NCBI RefSeq assembly: GCF_000177195.2
Contig: NC_015953.1
Coordinates: 1,178,001-1,242,000 of the forward strand
From: Streptomyces sp. SirexAA-E
GTDB taxonomy: Bacteria > Actinomycetota > Actinomycetes > Streptomycetales > Streptomycetaceae
Length of the DNA: 64,000 nucleotides
Direction: 5' to 3'
Positions 35,241-44,572 of the stretch are shown piece after piece. Both the position numbers and the translations under genes were made by a program. Positions within the stretch are counted from its first letter, which is position 1, and every line of letters begins with the position of its first letter. The notes under the pieces were generated by a model. That model made no database searches and was not told the origin of the DNA. It saw only the letters and a list, made by a program, of their open reading frames with translations.

Positions 35241-35459
35241 CTACTCGCCGCCCTTCTGTACGAACGAGCGCACGAAGTCCTCGGCGTTCGACTCGAGGAC
35301 GTCGTCGATCTCGTCGAGGACGTCGTCGACGTCGTCGCTCAGCTTCTCCTGCCGCTCCTTGAGGTCCTCGGACGCCTGCGCGTCCTGCACCTGCTCCTCG
35401 GTCTCCTCAGTGGAGCGCGTCGCCTTCTGCTGTCCGCCGCCGGTGTCCTTGGTCGCCAT
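35241..35459 (-). CDS. pup: Prokaryotic ubiquitin-like protein Pup
   Basis: 72 residues, largely disordered and acidic. It has the ARC/Mpa-binding helix (VDDVLDEIDDVLESNAEDF) and ends KGGE. The terminal residue is encoded as Glu (GAG), so it is ready for ligation without deamidation. ATG at 35459 with GGGGTGAG upstream; three more codons are open before it. Upstream of the prcB remnant on the same strand. Confidence 0.96.
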   Translation of the reverse strand: MATKDTGGGQQKATRSTEETEEQVQDAQASEDLKERQEKLSDDVDDVLDEIDDVLESNAEDFVRSFVQKGGE

Positions 35460-35477
35460 GTAGCTCACCCCGCTCGG

Positions 35478-35492
35478 TTCGAAGCATTCGAA
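35478..35492. promoter_or_regulatory. Short dyad in pup leader
   Basis: TTCGAA-GCA-TTCGAA, two hexamers each palindromic, 19 bases upstream of the pup start. Spacing does not fit the actinobacterial LexA box (TCGAAC-N4-GTTCGA). Confidence 0.4.
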
Positions 35493-35588
35493 GCTCTTGA
35501 TCAGACCCTACCCACGGGGTCCGACATCGGCCCGGTACTTTTCTCAACGTCTCCAGGTCATCTGATTGATTCCCCTTCGGCGCGCCTT

Positions 35589-37100
35589 TCAGCCCCCCGT
35601 GAGCGTGCGGACCAGCTCTTCCGCGGTGCGGCAGCGGTCCAGGAGGTCCTTGACGTGTTCGCGCGTACCGCGCAGGGGCTCCATCGTGGGCACCCGTTGC
35701 AGTGAGTCGCGGTCGGGCAGGTCGAAGATGACCGAGTCCCAGGAGGCCGCGGCGACGTCGTCCGCGTACTGCTCCAGGCAGCGGCCCCGGAAGTAGGCCC
35801 GGGTGTCCTCGGGCGGCTTCGTACGGGCGCGCTCGACGTCGCTCTCGTCGAGCAGTCGCTTCATCCGCCCCCGGGCCGCCAGACGGTTGTACAGCCCCTT
35901 GTCGGGGCGCACGTCGGCGTACTGGAGGTCGACCAGGTGCAGGCGCGGGGCGTCCCAGTCCAGGCCGTCACGGCGCCGGTAGCCCTCCATGAGCTCCCGC
36001 TTGGCCACCCAGTCCAGCTCGCCCGCGAGGCTCATCGGGTCGCTCTCCAGGCGGTTCAGGGTGTCCTCCCAGCGGGCCAGGACGTCCTTGGTCTGCTCGT
36101 CGGCGTCCGCGCCGTACCGTTCCTCGACGTATTTGCGGCCCAGCTCGTAGTACTCCATCTGGAGTTGTACGGCCGTGAGTGTCCGGCCGCTGCGGAGCGT
36201 GACCAGCTGCCTGAGGCTCGGGTCGTGCGAGACCTGGTGCAGGGTGCGTACCGGCTGGTCGACGGCGAGGTCGACGTTGATGAAGCCGTCCTCGATCATC
36301 GCGAGGACCAGCGAGGTGGTGCCGAGCTTGAGGTAGGTCGAGATCTCGGAGAGGTTCGCGTCGCCGATGATCACATGCAGCCTGCGGTACTTCTCGGCGT
36401 CGGAGTGCGGTTCGTCGCGGGTGTTGATGATGGGGCGCTTGAGCGTGGTCTCGAGGCCGACCTCCACCTCGAAGTAGTCCGCGCGCTGGCTCAGCTGGAA
36501 GCCGTGCTCATGGCCGTCCTGGCCGATCCCGACGCGGCCGGCGCCGGTGACCACCTGGCGCGAGACGAAGAAGGGCGTCAGATGGCGCACGATGTCCGAG
36601 AACGGGGTCTCGCGCTTCATCAGGTAGTTCTCGTGCGTCCCGTAGGAGGCGCCCTTGTTGTCGGTGTTGTTCTTGTAGAGGTGGATCGGCTGGGCCCCGG
36701 GGATCGCGGCGGCCCGTTCGGCCGCCTCCGCCATCACCCGCTCACCGGCCTTGTCCCAGAGCACCGCGTCCAGCGGGTTGGTGATCTCCGGCGAGCTGTA
36801 CTCCGGGTGCGCGTGGTCGACGTACAGCCGTGCGCCGTTGGTCAGGATGACGTTGGCGAGGCCGATGTCCTCGTCGGTCAGCTGACTGGAGTCGGCGGTC
36901 TCGCGGGCGAGGTCGAAGCCTCGCGCGTCGCGCAGCGGATTCTCCTCCTCGAAGTCCCAGCGGGCGCGGCGCGCCCGGTGCATCGCCGCCGCGTAGGCGT
37001 TGACGATCTGGGACGAGGTGAGCATGGCATTGGCGTTGGGTTGACCGGGGACGGAGATCCCGTACTCCGTCTCGATGCCCATTACTCGCCGTACGGTCAT
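35589..37100 (-). CDS. dop: Depupylase/Pup deamidase Dop
   Basis: 503 residues, homologous to PafA. ATP-site motif GIETEYG (Glu10, Glu12), catalytic Asp95 in [13 protein letters not shown], and the Dop-specific loop around residues 58-79 ([17 protein letters not shown]) distinguish it from the ligase. Removes Pup from targets; in species whose Pup ends in Gln it also deamidates, which is not needed here. ATG start at 37100. Follows arc across a terminator and precedes pup. Confidence 0.96.
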   Translation of the reverse strand: MTVRRVMGIETEYGISVPGQPNANAMLTSSQIVNAYAAAMHRARRARWDFEEENPLRDARGFDLARETADSSQLTDEDIGLANVILTNGARLYVDHAHPEYSSPEITNPLDAVLWDKAGERVMAEAAERAAAIPGAQPIHLYKNNTDNKGASYGTHENYLMKRETPFSDIVRHLTPFFVSRQVVTGAGRVGIGQDGHEHGFQLSQRADYFEVEVGLETTLKRPIINTRDEPHSDAEKYRRLHVIIGDANLSEISTYLKLGTTSLVLAMIEDGFINVDLAVDQPVRTLHQVSHDPSLRQLVTLRSGRTLTAVQLQMEYYELGRKYVEERYGADADEQTKDVLARWEDTLNRLESDPMSLAGELDWVAKRELMEGYRRRDGLDWDAPRLHLVDLQYADVRPDKGLYNRLAARGRMKRLLDESDVERARTKPPEDTRAYFRGRCLEQYADDVAAASWDSVIFDLPDRDSLQRVPTMEPLRGTREHVKDLLDRCRTAEELVRTLTGG

Positions 37101-37291
37101 GCGGCCCTCCTTGCCCGGCGGCGCTCCCGTCCGGGAGCGGCGCTCAAGTACCGCTGCTGGTCCCCGCGCGTGCGGTGCCCGTCCCCGCAGGCGCGAAATC
37201 GGCGGTACGGCAGAGCCTAGAGCGCCTCCGCGCCGGTGGGGAGATCAATTACGTCATTGTTCGGGTGGGACCGGGGCTTCCGGGAAAACGG

Positions 37292-37327
37292 CCGGCTGCG
37301 GATGCCCTGCCGGGCATCCGCAGCCGG
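37292..37327 (-). terminator. Intrinsic terminator after arc
   Basis: Perfect 16-bp arms CCGGCTGCGGATGCCC and GGGCATCCGCAGCCGG around a 4-nt loop; on the minus strand it is followed by CCGTTTTCC. Lies just past the arc stop, so dop, pup and prcBA must have their own promoter. Confidence 0.92.
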
Positions 37328-37335
37328 TCTGCGTT

Positions 37336-39105
37336 TTACAGGTACTGTCCGGTATTCGCCACCGTGTCGATGGAACGACCGGTGTCCGCGCCCTGCTTTC
37401 CGGTGACGAGGGTGCGGATGAAGACGATCCGCTCCCCCTTCTTTCCGGAAATCCTGGCCCAGTCGTCCGGGTTGGTGGTGTTGGGCAGGTCCTCGTTCTC
37501 CTTGAACTCGTCCACGCAGGCCTGGAGGAGGTGGGAGACACGCAGGCCCTTCTGGCCCTGCTCGAGGAATGCCTTGATGGCCATTTTCTTCGCCCGGTCC
37601 ACGATGTTCTGAATCATGGCTCCGGAGTTGAAGTCCTTGAAGTACAGGACTTCCTTGTCGCCGTTGGCGTACGTGACCTCGAGGAAGCGGTTCTCCTCGG
37701 ATTCCGTGTACATCCGCTCCACGACCGACTGGATCATGGCGTGGGCGGCGGCTTCCCTGGAACCGGTGTGCTCGTCCAGGTCGTCCGCGTGCAGCGGCAG
37801 CGAAGGTGTCAGGTACTTGGCGAAGATGTCCTTCGCCGCCTCCGCGTCCGGGCGCTCGATCTTGATCTTCACATCGAGACGGCCGGGTCGCAGGATCGCG
37901 GGGTCGATCATGTCCTCGCGGTTGGAGGCGCCGATGACGATCACGTTCTCCAGCCCCTCCACGCCGTCGATCTCGGCGAGCAGCTGGGGGACGATGGTGT
38001 TCTCCACGTCCGAGCTGACACCGGAGCCGCGGGTGCGGAAGAGGGATTCCATCTCGTCGAAGAAGACGATGACGGGGGTGCCCTCGCTCGCCTTCTCCCG
38101 GGCGCGCTGGAAGACCAGGCGGATGTGCCGCTCGGTCTCACCGACGTACTTGTTGAGGAGTTCGGGGCCCTTGATGTTGAGGAAGTAGCTCTTCCCCGCG
38201 GGCTGTCCGGTCACCTCGGCGACCTTCTTGGCCAGGGAGTTGGCCACGGCCTTGGCGATGAGCGTCTTGCCGCAGCCGGGCGGGCCGTAGAGCAGGATGC
38301 CCTTCGGCGGACGGAGTTCGTGCTCCTTGAAGAGGTCCGGGTGCAGGTACGGGAGCTCGACCGCGTCGCGGATCAGCTCGATCTGGTCGCCCAGACCGCC
38401 GATCTTGTCGTAGTCGATGTCCGGGACCTCTTCGAGGACGAGCTCCTCGACCTCGCTCTTGGGGACCACTTCGTAGACGTAGCCGGACCGGGGTTCGAGC
38501 AGGAGCGCGTCGCCGGGGCGGATGGTGATGTCCAGCAGAGGCTCGGCGAGCCGCACCACCCGTTCCTCGTCGGTGTGTCCGATGACCAGGGCACGCTCGC
38601 CGTCCTCGAGGATCTCCTTGAGGGTGACGATGTCCCCGGCCCGCTCGAATTCCATGGCCTCGACCACGTTGAGCGCTTCGTTGAGCATGACTTCCTGGCC
38701 TCGCCGGAGGCCGTCGAGCTCGACGCTGGGGCTGACGTTCACCCGGAGCTTGCGGCCCCCGGTGAAGATGTCGCAGGTGCCGTCCTCGTTGGCCTGCAGG
38801 AAGACACCGAAGCCGGCCGGCGGCTGTGCGAGCCGGTCGACCTCCTCCTTGAGGGCCACGATCTGGTCGCGTGCCTCGCGGAGTGTGCCTGCGAGCCGCT
38901 CGTTCTGCGCGGACACGCCTGCCAGATTGGTCTGCAACTCGACGATCCGCTCTTCGAGAATCCTCGAATGCCGAGGAGAGTCGGCGAGCTTACGTCGCAG
39001 GACGGCGATTTCCTGCTCGAGAAAGGCAACCTGGCCGGCTGGGTCATCGGACCCCCGCCCGGGCCGGATGCCGCGGTTGATGTCGTCGTCGTGGGCTGCC
39101 ACGGT
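37336..39105 (-). CDS. arc: Proteasome-associated AAA ATPase ARC/Mpa
   Basis: 589 residues. N-terminal coiled coil (about 22-92) that binds Pup, an OB-fold interdomain, and one AAA domain with Walker A GPPGCGKT, Walker [11 protein letters not shown] and the arginine-finger region ending [11 protein letters not shown]. The C-terminus GQYL is the docking tail that opens the 20S gate. GTG at 39105 is preferred to earlier codons because GGAGG lies 8 nt upstream. Confidence 0.96.
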   Translation of the reverse strand, partial: TVAAHDDDINRGIRPGRGSDDPAGQVAFLEQEIAVLRRKLADSPRHSRILEERIVELQTNLAGVSAQNERLAGTLREARDQIVALKEEVDRLAQPPAGFGVFLQANEDGTCDIFTGGRKLRVNVSPSVELDGLRRGQEVMLNEALNVVEAMEFERAGDIVTLKEILEDGERALVIGHTDEERVVRLAEPLLDITIRPGDALLLEPRSGYVYEVVPKSEVEELVLEEVPDIDYDKIGGLGDQIELIRDAVELPYLHPDLFKEHELRPPKGILLYGPPGCGKTLIAKAVANSLAKKVAEVTGQPAGKSYFLNIKGPELLNKYVGETERHIRLVFQRAREKASEGTPVIVFFDEMESLFRTRGSGVSSDVENTIVPQLLAEIDGVEGLENVIVIGASNREDMIDPAILRPGRLDVKIKIERPDAEAAKDIFAKYLTPSLPLHADDLDEHTGSREAAAHAMIQSVVERMYTESEENRFLEVTYANGDKEVLYFKDFNSGAMIQNIVDRAKKMAIKAFLEQGQKGLRVSHLLQACVDEFKENEDLPNTTNPDDWARISGKKGERIVFIRTLVTGKQGADTGRSIDTVANTGQYL

Positions 39106-39343
39106 CCTCACCTCCTCCAAGGGGAGCTGGACGCTTCCTGACCCTACCTGGGTGGGTGATGATTGAAACCCCTAGATCACAAAGAGATGGGGGCGTGTCC
39201 GATCTTCACCCTTGCGCTCTCCCTCACGCCAAGGAATACCCACCCTTCGCCCCGGGAAAGCGGCCGGTTGTATCGTCGAAGCGTTCAACACCCGTCAGGG
39301 CTGGCTTCAATTGGTTCGCATACGCAGGGAAACGGCAGGACAC

Positions 39344-39655
39344 ATGACCGTGCAGCAGGACGCTCCGGGCGACAGCGACACACAGGACCTCGAGGTCTGG
39401 ATCGACCAGGACCTCTGTACGGGCGACGGCATCTGTGTGCAGTACGCACCCGAGGTGTTCGAGCTGGACATCGACGGTCTCGCGTACGTCAAGAGCGCGG
39501 AGGACGAGCTTCTCCAGGACAAGGGCGCCACCACCCCGGTGCCGCTGCCGCTGCTCCAGGACGTGGTGGACTCGGCCAAGGAGTGCCCGGGAGACTGCAT
39601 CCACGTCCGGCGCGTTTCGGACAACGTGGAGGTCTTCGGTCCGGACGCGGACTGA
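39344..39655 (+). CDS. Ferredoxin
   Basis: 103 residues. Cys25-TGDGI-Cys31 and the later ECPGDC (Cys81, Cys85) give the C-x2-D-x2-C ... CP pattern of single-cluster actinobacterial ferredoxins, where Asp28 replaces the central cysteine, so a [3Fe-4S] cluster is likely. Probable electron donor to cytochromes P450 or other oxygenases encoded elsewhere. ATG at 39344 with AGGA upstream; the frame is open further but lacks support. Divergent from arc. Confidence 0.9.
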   Translation: MTVQQDAPGDSDTQDLEVWIDQDLCTGDGICVQYAPEVFELDIDGLAYVKSAEDELLQDKGATTPVPLPLLQDVVDSAKECPGDCIHVRRVSDNVEVFGPDAD

Positions 39656-39758
39656 GCGCTCGCGGCCCGTCGGGCGGCCTCCGGCCGGAGAGCGGACGCG
39701 GCCCGGGGCGCGTCCGCCCGGTCGCGGGCCACCCGATCGCAGGCCATCCGGCAGGCTC

Positions 39759-40346
39759 TCAGGCGAGCGCCGAGCTGTCACCGGCGGACCGGACGAACGC
39801 ACTCCCCTTCCACGTCCAGGCCGCACTCTCCCGCTCGTCGGGGCAGCAGCGCGGCACCTCGGTAGAGGAGTAGCCGAGCAGGGTCGCCGAGACGGTGCCG
39901 TCCTGGACGGCGAGGCCGGTGACGGTGAGGTTGTCCGCGGGGTCCACCAGGGTCGCCACGACCCGGGGTGCGGCCCCGCTCGCCTGTGTCAGGACGTAGA
40001 CGCCGCCGGGCGGCGTGCCCGAGCCCGCGGTGCAGTGGACCGAGACGACCGTCTCGGGCCTGCCGTCGCCGTCGAGGTCGCCGGGCGCGCGGTCGGCGAC
40101 GGTCTGTCCCGCGCCGCCGCATTCGAGCGGGAAGACGACGCCGGCCGGATCAGGTGCGGTGGCCGGGGCGGAACCGTTGTTTCCGGCCGTGGTGGCGTGC
40201 TCGGACGCCTGGGCGGTCGCGGTGGCCGCCTCGGGCTGGAGCAGCCCCGCGAGGGCGACCACGGCGGCCATGGCCGCGGCCGTGGCGAGCCAGTGCACCG
40301 GCTTGGCACCGGTGTGCGCGAGGTCCGGGAGCGCGGAGGTCTGCAC
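39759..40346 (-). CDS. Secreted or membrane-anchored protein of unknown function
   Basis: 195 residues. A hydrophobic segment at about 19-36 acts as signal or anchor. The mature part contains DLDGDGRPETVV, a short acidic loop of the EF-hand/FG-GAP type that may bind calcium, and three cysteines including a CC pair. No named family recognised. GTG at 40346 with AGGAG upstream. Single gene between ferredoxin and trmI. Confidence 0.72.
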   Translation of the reverse strand: MQTSALPDLAHTGAKPVHWLATAAAMAAVVALAGLLQPEAATATAQASEHATTAGNNGSAPATAPDPAGVVFPLECGGAGQTVADRAPGDLDGDGRPETVVSVHCTAGSGTPPGGVYVLTQASGAAPRVVATLVDPADNLTVTGLAVQDGTVSATLLGYSSTEVPRCCPDERESAAWTWKGSAFVRSAGDSSALA

Positions 40347-40490
40347 GCGGTATGTCTCCTGTGGTTCCTGGAGGCCTGGTGAGGCTGCTGCCGGCCGGTC
40401 GTCGGCGGCGGCGGGGTGGCCAGCATCGTGCCACACCTCACACCGCGAGGGAACGGCGGGGTCGTGCCGGGTCTCCGGGGCCAACGAAAA

Positions 40491-40541
40491 GGCGCCGCCT
40501 GCCGGTTCCCGGGTCGGTCCGGGGAACTCGGCGGCGGCGCC
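40491..40541 (-). terminator. Hairpin after trmI
   Basis: Outer arms GGCGCCGCC (40491-40499) and GGCGGCGCC (40533-40541) with an inner GTTCCC/GGGAAC stem, 35 bases past the trmI stop. Confidence 0.65.
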
Positions 40542-40575
40542 CGTGCGTTGTCACTGGTCTGCCGGGTGGCAGGGG

Positions 40576-41484
40576 TCAGTCGCGGGCGGCGGATCCGCTG
40601 CGGCTGCCGGGACCGTCGTAGTCCTCGCCGTAGGCGCCCTTGGAGGGGCGTCGGCGGCGCACCGGCGGCTCCACGCCGTCGGCGAGGCGGCGGGCGGTGA
40701 CCAGGAAGCCGGTGTGGCCGATCATCCGGTGGTCGGGGCGCACGGCCAGGCCTTCGACGTGCCAGTTGCGGATCATCGACTCCCAGGGCTGGGGTTCCGC
40801 GAAGCAGCCGATCTCCCGGATGGACTCGACGGTCCGCGAGAGCTGGGTGGTGGTCGCGACGTACGCGCAGAGGATGCCGCCGGGCACCAGGGCCTTGGAG
40901 ACGGCCTCCAGGCATTCCCACGGGGCGAGCATGTCCAGGACGACGCGGTCGACGTCGGTGTCCGAGAGGTTGTCCTGGAGGTCGCCGACGGTCAGCTGCC
41001 AGGCGGGGTGCGGCGAGCCGAAGTAGCGCTCGACGTTCTGCTGGGCGATCTCGGCGAAGTCCTCGCGGCGCTCGTAGGAGTGCAGCATGCCCTGCTCACC
41101 GATGGCGCGCAGCAGGAAGGTGCTGAGCGATCCGGAGCCGACGCCGGCTTCCACGACGCGGGCGCCGGGGAAGATGTCGCCGAAGGCCAGGATCTGCCCC
41201 GCGTCCTTGGGGTAGACCACGGCGGCACCGCGGGGCATGGACAGGACGTAGTCGGGGAGCAGGGGGCGCAGCGCGAGGTAGGCGACGTTTCCCGTGGTAC
41301 GGACAACACTGCCCTCGGGAGCACCGATCAGCTCGTCGTGCGGGAAAGAACCCTTGTGGGTGTGGAAGTTCTTTCCGGCTTCGAGCGTGAAGGTGTAGTG
41401 GCGTCCCTTGGGGTCGGTGAGCTGGACCTGGTCCCCGACTTTGAATGGGCCGCGACGGCGGGCGGCACCGGTCGGTTCGGACAT
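40576..41484 (-). CDS. trmI: tRNA (adenine-N1)-methyltransferase TrmI
   Basis: 302 residues. Makes 1-methyladenosine at position 58 of tRNA. N-terminal beta domain (GPFKVGDQVQLTDPKGR), SAM motif VEAGVGSGSL at 111-120, catalytic-region DMLAPWE and RTVESIREIG (family features). ATG start at 41484. In actinobacteria this gene often accompanies the proteasome genes arc and dop, as here. Confidence 0.94.
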   Translation of the reverse strand: MSEPTGAARRRGPFKVGDQVQLTDPKGRHYTFTLEAGKNFHTHKGSFPHDELIGAPEGSVVRTTGNVAYLALRPLLPDYVLSMPRGAAVVYPKDAGQILAFGDIFPGARVVEAGVGSGSLSTFLLRAIGEQGMLHSYERREDFAEIAQQNVERYFGSPHPAWQLTVGDLQDNLSDTDVDRVVLDMLAPWECLEAVSKALVPGGILCAYVATTTQLSRTVESIREIGCFAEPQPWESMIRNWHVEGLAVRPDHRMIGHTGFLVTARRLADGVEPPVRRRRPSKGAYGEDYDGPGSRSGSAARD

Positions 41485-41559
41485 GCGCCCAGCCTACCGG
41501 TATTCCCGGGGGCCTCTTTCCGGGGTTCCCGCCGGGCCGGTGCGGGCGGGCTGCGGCAT

Positions 41560-42810
41560 TCAGGCGGCGGGGCGGGCCATCGCGGCCACGAAGGCGCGCT
41601 CCACGTCCGTGGTGGACAGGACGCCGTAGATCTCGCCGGTCTCCTCGACGACCAGGTACTCGGTGGCCGGGGTGGCCTTGAGCCGGTCGAGGAGGGCCTC
41701 TCCGGCGAGCTCGGCGGGGACCCGCATGCCCTCGGTGATGTCCTGGGCCAGCCCGCTGACGGCCACCCAGGGCCTGCGGTGCTCCGGGACACCGGCGATG
41801 GCCGCCTCACGGACGACGCCCTTGGCGTGGCCCTGCCCGTCCACGACGACCAGGGCGCGGGCGCCGGCCTCGTTGGCGCGGCGGAGCGCCTCGGAGAGCG
41901 GTGTGGCGGACTCGACGGGCACCGCGCGCCGGGTGAGGGTGCGGGCGCGCAGGTCCGGGAGGTGTTCACGGAGCCGGGCCATCCGCAGGCTGTTGCCCGC
42001 GCCGGTCCAGATGATCGCGGCCAGGATCGCCGCGAGCAGGGCGTCGGTGACGGTCTCCACGCCGCCGATGTCGCTGGTGGCACTGCCGAGCGCGCCGGTG
42101 TGGGTGAGCAGCGGGAGCCCGACGAGGACGGTGACGGCGAGACCGCGGCCGACCCAGGCGGCGGCGACGGTGCCGCTCATGGGCCTGCCGGTGATCTTCC
42201 ACACGACGGCGCGGAGCATGCGGCCGCCGTCCAGGGGGAGGCCCGGCAGCAGGTTGAAGGCCGCGACGATGAGGTTGGAGACCATCAGTCCGGCGAGCAG
42301 GACGCCGGGGACGGTACCCGCCTCGACGAACTGCAGGGGGATGTAGAAGAGGCCGCCCAGGACGAGCGAGAGCAGCGGCCCCACGAACGCGAGGACGAAC
42401 TCGCGGCCGGGGGTCTCCGACTCCTTCTCGATCTCCGAGACACCGCCGAAGAACTGGAGCTGGATCCGGCGCACCGGCAGCTTGTACCGCAGGGCGGCGA
42501 CGGTGTGGGCCAGCTCGTGCACGAGCACCGAGGCGTAGAAGGCGATGGCGAAGAAGAGCGCCACCAGGTAGCGGGCGGCGCCGAGCTCGGGCAGGACGCG
42601 GTCGAGCTGGCCGCCGAAGACCCAGGTGATCAGGGCCGCGACGACGAACCAGCTGGGAGCGACGTACACCGGTACGCCGAAGGGGCGGCCCATGAGGAGG
42701 CCGCCACCCGGGTCCTCGGGGCGGCGCGGTCTGCCCTTGTCCGGCCCGGTGCCGGGGTCGCCGCCCCCTGCGCCGGGCTGCGGGCGCCCGCTGTCGCCGC
42801 TCTCGTCCAC
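41560..42810 (-). CDS. Site-2-type intramembrane metalloprotease with CBS domains
   Basis: 416 residues. About six membrane segments; zinc site HELAH at 98-102 and the second motif NLLPGLPLDGGR, as in SpoIVFB/Rip3-type proteases. Two C-terminal CBS domains (from about residue 290) probably sense adenine nucleotides. Cleaves membrane substrates such as anti-sigma factors in relatives; its own substrate is unknown. GTG at 42810 with AAGGGA upstream. Divergent from the RecB-type nuclease gene. Confidence 0.92.
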   Translation of the reverse strand: MDESGDSGRPQPGAGGGDPGTGPDKGRPRRPEDPGGGLLMGRPFGVPVYVAPSWFVVAALITWVFGGQLDRVLPELGAARYLVALFFAIAFYASVLVHELAHTVAALRYKLPVRRIQLQFFGGVSEIEKESETPGREFVLAFVGPLLSLVLGGLFYIPLQFVEAGTVPGVLLAGLMVSNLIVAAFNLLPGLPLDGGRMLRAVVWKITGRPMSGTVAAAWVGRGLAVTVLVGLPLLTHTGALGSATSDIGGVETVTDALLAAILAAIIWTGAGNSLRMARLREHLPDLRARTLTRRAVPVESATPLSEALRRANEAGARALVVVDGQGHAKGVVREAAIAGVPEHRRPWVAVSGLAQDITEGMRVPAELAGEALLDRLKATPATEYLVVEETGEIYGVLSTTDVERAFVAAMARPAA

Positions 42811-42914
42811 GTGGTCCCTTCGGTCGGTGGCGTACACCACACGTCTGCTGTGTGCGAGCTCTGTGGTCGATGGTATGCCGCTCGGTGTCGGTGGGGGGCC
42901 GTAGGGTCTGCGAC

Positions 42915-43826
42915 ATGACGTCCGTACCGCGCCCGCCTCAGCCACCCTCGTCCCTGTCGCCGTCGCGCGCGAGCGATTTCATGCAGTGCCCCCTGCTCTA
43001 CCGCTTCCGGGTCATCGACAGACTGCCCGAGAAGCCCAGCGAGGCGGCTACCCGCGGCACGCTGGTGCATGCGGTGCTGGAGCGGCTGTTCGACGCACCG
43101 GCGGCGGAGCGTACGGCGCCGCGTGCCAAGGCGCTGATCCCGGGGCAGTGGGACCGGCTGCTGGAGTCGAAGCCGGAGCTGACCGAGCTCTTCGCCGGGG
43201 ATCCGGAGGGCGAGCGGCTCGCCGGGTGGCTGGGTGAGGCGGAGCGGCTGGTGGAGCGGTGGTTCTCGCTGGAGGACCCGACGCGCCTGGAGCCGGCCGA
43301 GCGGGAGATGTTCGTCGAGACGGAGCTCGATTCGGGGCTGCGGCTGCGGGGCGTGATCGACCGGGTCGACGTGGCCCCCACCGGGGAGGTCCGGATCGTC
43401 GACTACAAGACGGGCAAGGCCCCGCGCCCGGAGTACGCCGAGGGCGCGCTGTTCCAGATGAAGTTCTACGCCCTGGTGATCATGCGCCTGAGGAAGGTGG
43501 TCCCGCGCCGCCTCCAGCTGGTCTACCTGGGCAGCGGCGACGTGTTGACCTACGATCCGGTCCCCGCCGATCTGGAGCGGGTGGAGCGCAAGCTGCTGGC
43601 GCTGTGGGACGCGATCCGGCTGGCCACCGAGACGGGCGAGTGGCGGCCCCGGCCGACCAAGCTGTGCGGCTGGTGCGACCACCAGTCGGTCTGTCCGGAG
43701 TTCGGCGGGACTCCCCCGGTATATCCGCTGTCCGTCCGCCCGGCCGAACCGGTGCAGGGTGTGCAGGGCAGAATGGAGCCGGTCCGGGCCGAGGCCGGAC
43801 CGACGGTGGCCCTCGAAGGCCTTTAA
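42915..43826 (+). CDS. RecB-family PD-(D/E)XK nuclease
   Basis: 303 residues. Nuclease core: GVIDRVDV and RIVDYKTGK carry the aspartate, acidic residue and lysine. Cys25 (FMQCP) together with the C-terminal cluster CGWCDHQSVC gives four cysteines in the pattern of AddB-like iron-sulfur nucleases. Stand-alone DNA processing enzyme, no helicase domain. ATG at 42915. The response regulator begins 9 bases after its stop, so the two are likely co-transcribed. Confidence 0.88.
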   Translation: MTSVPRPPQPPSSLSPSRASDFMQCPLLYRFRVIDRLPEKPSEAATRGTLVHAVLERLFDAPAAERTAPRAKALIPGQWDRLLESKPELTELFAGDPEGERLAGWLGEAERLVERWFSLEDPTRLEPAEREMFVETELDSGLRLRGVIDRVDVAPTGEVRIVDYKTGKAPRPEYAEGALFQMKFYALVIMRLRKVVPRRLQLVYLGSGDVLTYDPVPADLERVERKLLALWDAIRLATETGEWRPRPTKLCGWCDHQSVCPEFGGTPPVYPLSVRPAEPVQGVQGRMEPVRAEAGPTVALEGL

Positions 43827-43835
43827 GGAGATTCT

Positions 43836-44507
43836 GTGGCTATCCGCGTCCTGCTGGTCGACGACCAACCGCTGCTGCGTACCGGTTTCCGGATGATCCT
43901 GGAGGCGGAGGGCGACCTCGCGGTGGTCGGCGAGGCCGGTGACGGTCTGCAGGCCATCGACCAGGTGCGGGCGCTCCAGCCCGACGTGGTGCTGATGGAC
44001 ATCCGGATGCCGCGGATGGACGGCGTGGAGGCGACCCGCCAGATCACCGGCCCGGACCGGGACGGTCCGGCCAAGGTGCTGGTCCTGACAACGTTCGACC
44101 TCGACGAGTACGTGGTGGAGGCGCTGCGCGCGGGGGCCAGCGGCTTCCTGCTGAAGGACGCCCCCGCCCATGAGCTGGTGCAGGCCATCCGCGTGGTGGC
44201 CGCGGGCGAGGCGATGCTGGCGCCCAGCATCACGCGCCGGCTGCTGGACAAGTACGCGGACCACCTGCCCTCGGGCGAGGAGCCCGTCCCGGACGCGCTG
44301 CACACCCTCACGGAGCGTGAGGTGGAGGTGCTGAAGCTGGTGGCGCGCGGTCTGTCCAACGCGGAGATCGCGGCGGACCTGTTCGTGAGCGAGACGACGG
44401 TCAAGACGCACGTGGGCCACGTGCTGACGAAGCTGCGCCTCCGCGACCGCGTGCAGGCCGCCGTCTACGCGTACGAGAGCGGGCTGGTGCGTCCCGGCGC
44501 CCAGTGA
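43836..44507 (+). CDS. NarL/LuxR-type response regulator without adjacent kinase
   Basis: 223 residues. Receiver domain with acidic pocket Asp9-Asp10, phosphoacceptor Asp55 in VVLMDIRMP and conserved threonine/lysine later (VLTTFD, LKDAP). C-terminal LuxR helix-turn-helix with LTEREVEVLKLVARGLSN. GTG start at 43836 with AAGGAG upstream. No sensor kinase lies next to it, so it is an orphan here; its DesR-like sequence does not reveal the signal. Confidence 0.92.
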   Translation: MAIRVLLVDDQPLLRTGFRMILEAEGDLAVVGEAGDGLQAIDQVRALQPDVVLMDIRMPRMDGVEATRQITGPDRDGPAKVLVLTTFDLDEYVVEALRAGASGFLLKDAPAHELVQAIRVVAAGEAMLAPSITRRLLDKYADHLPSGEEPVPDALHTLTEREVEVLKLVARGLSNAEIAADLFVSETTVKTHVGHVLTKLRLRDRVQAAVYAYESGLVRPGAQ

Positions 44508-44525
44508 GAGACGGCTGAGCACATG

Positions 44526-44563
44526 GGTCCGGCCCGGGGCGGTGAAGAGCCCCGGGCCGGACC
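44526..44563. terminator. Strong terminator between response regulator and binding protein gene
   Basis: Perfect 15-bp arms GGTCCGGCCCGGGGC and GCCCCGGGCCGGACC, 8-nt loop, between convergent stop codons. Confidence 0.92.
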
Positions 44564-44572
44564 GTTCTCACG

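Noticed and set aside
35478..35492. LexA (SOS) box before pup
   Set aside because: Spacing between the TTCGAA units is 3 bases, not the arrangement TCGAAC-N4-GTTCGA; listed only as a dyad.
35019..35705. A 228-codon plus-strand frame across the pup gap
   Set aside because: Antisense to pup, the endonuclease VII remnant and the end of dop; no family features.
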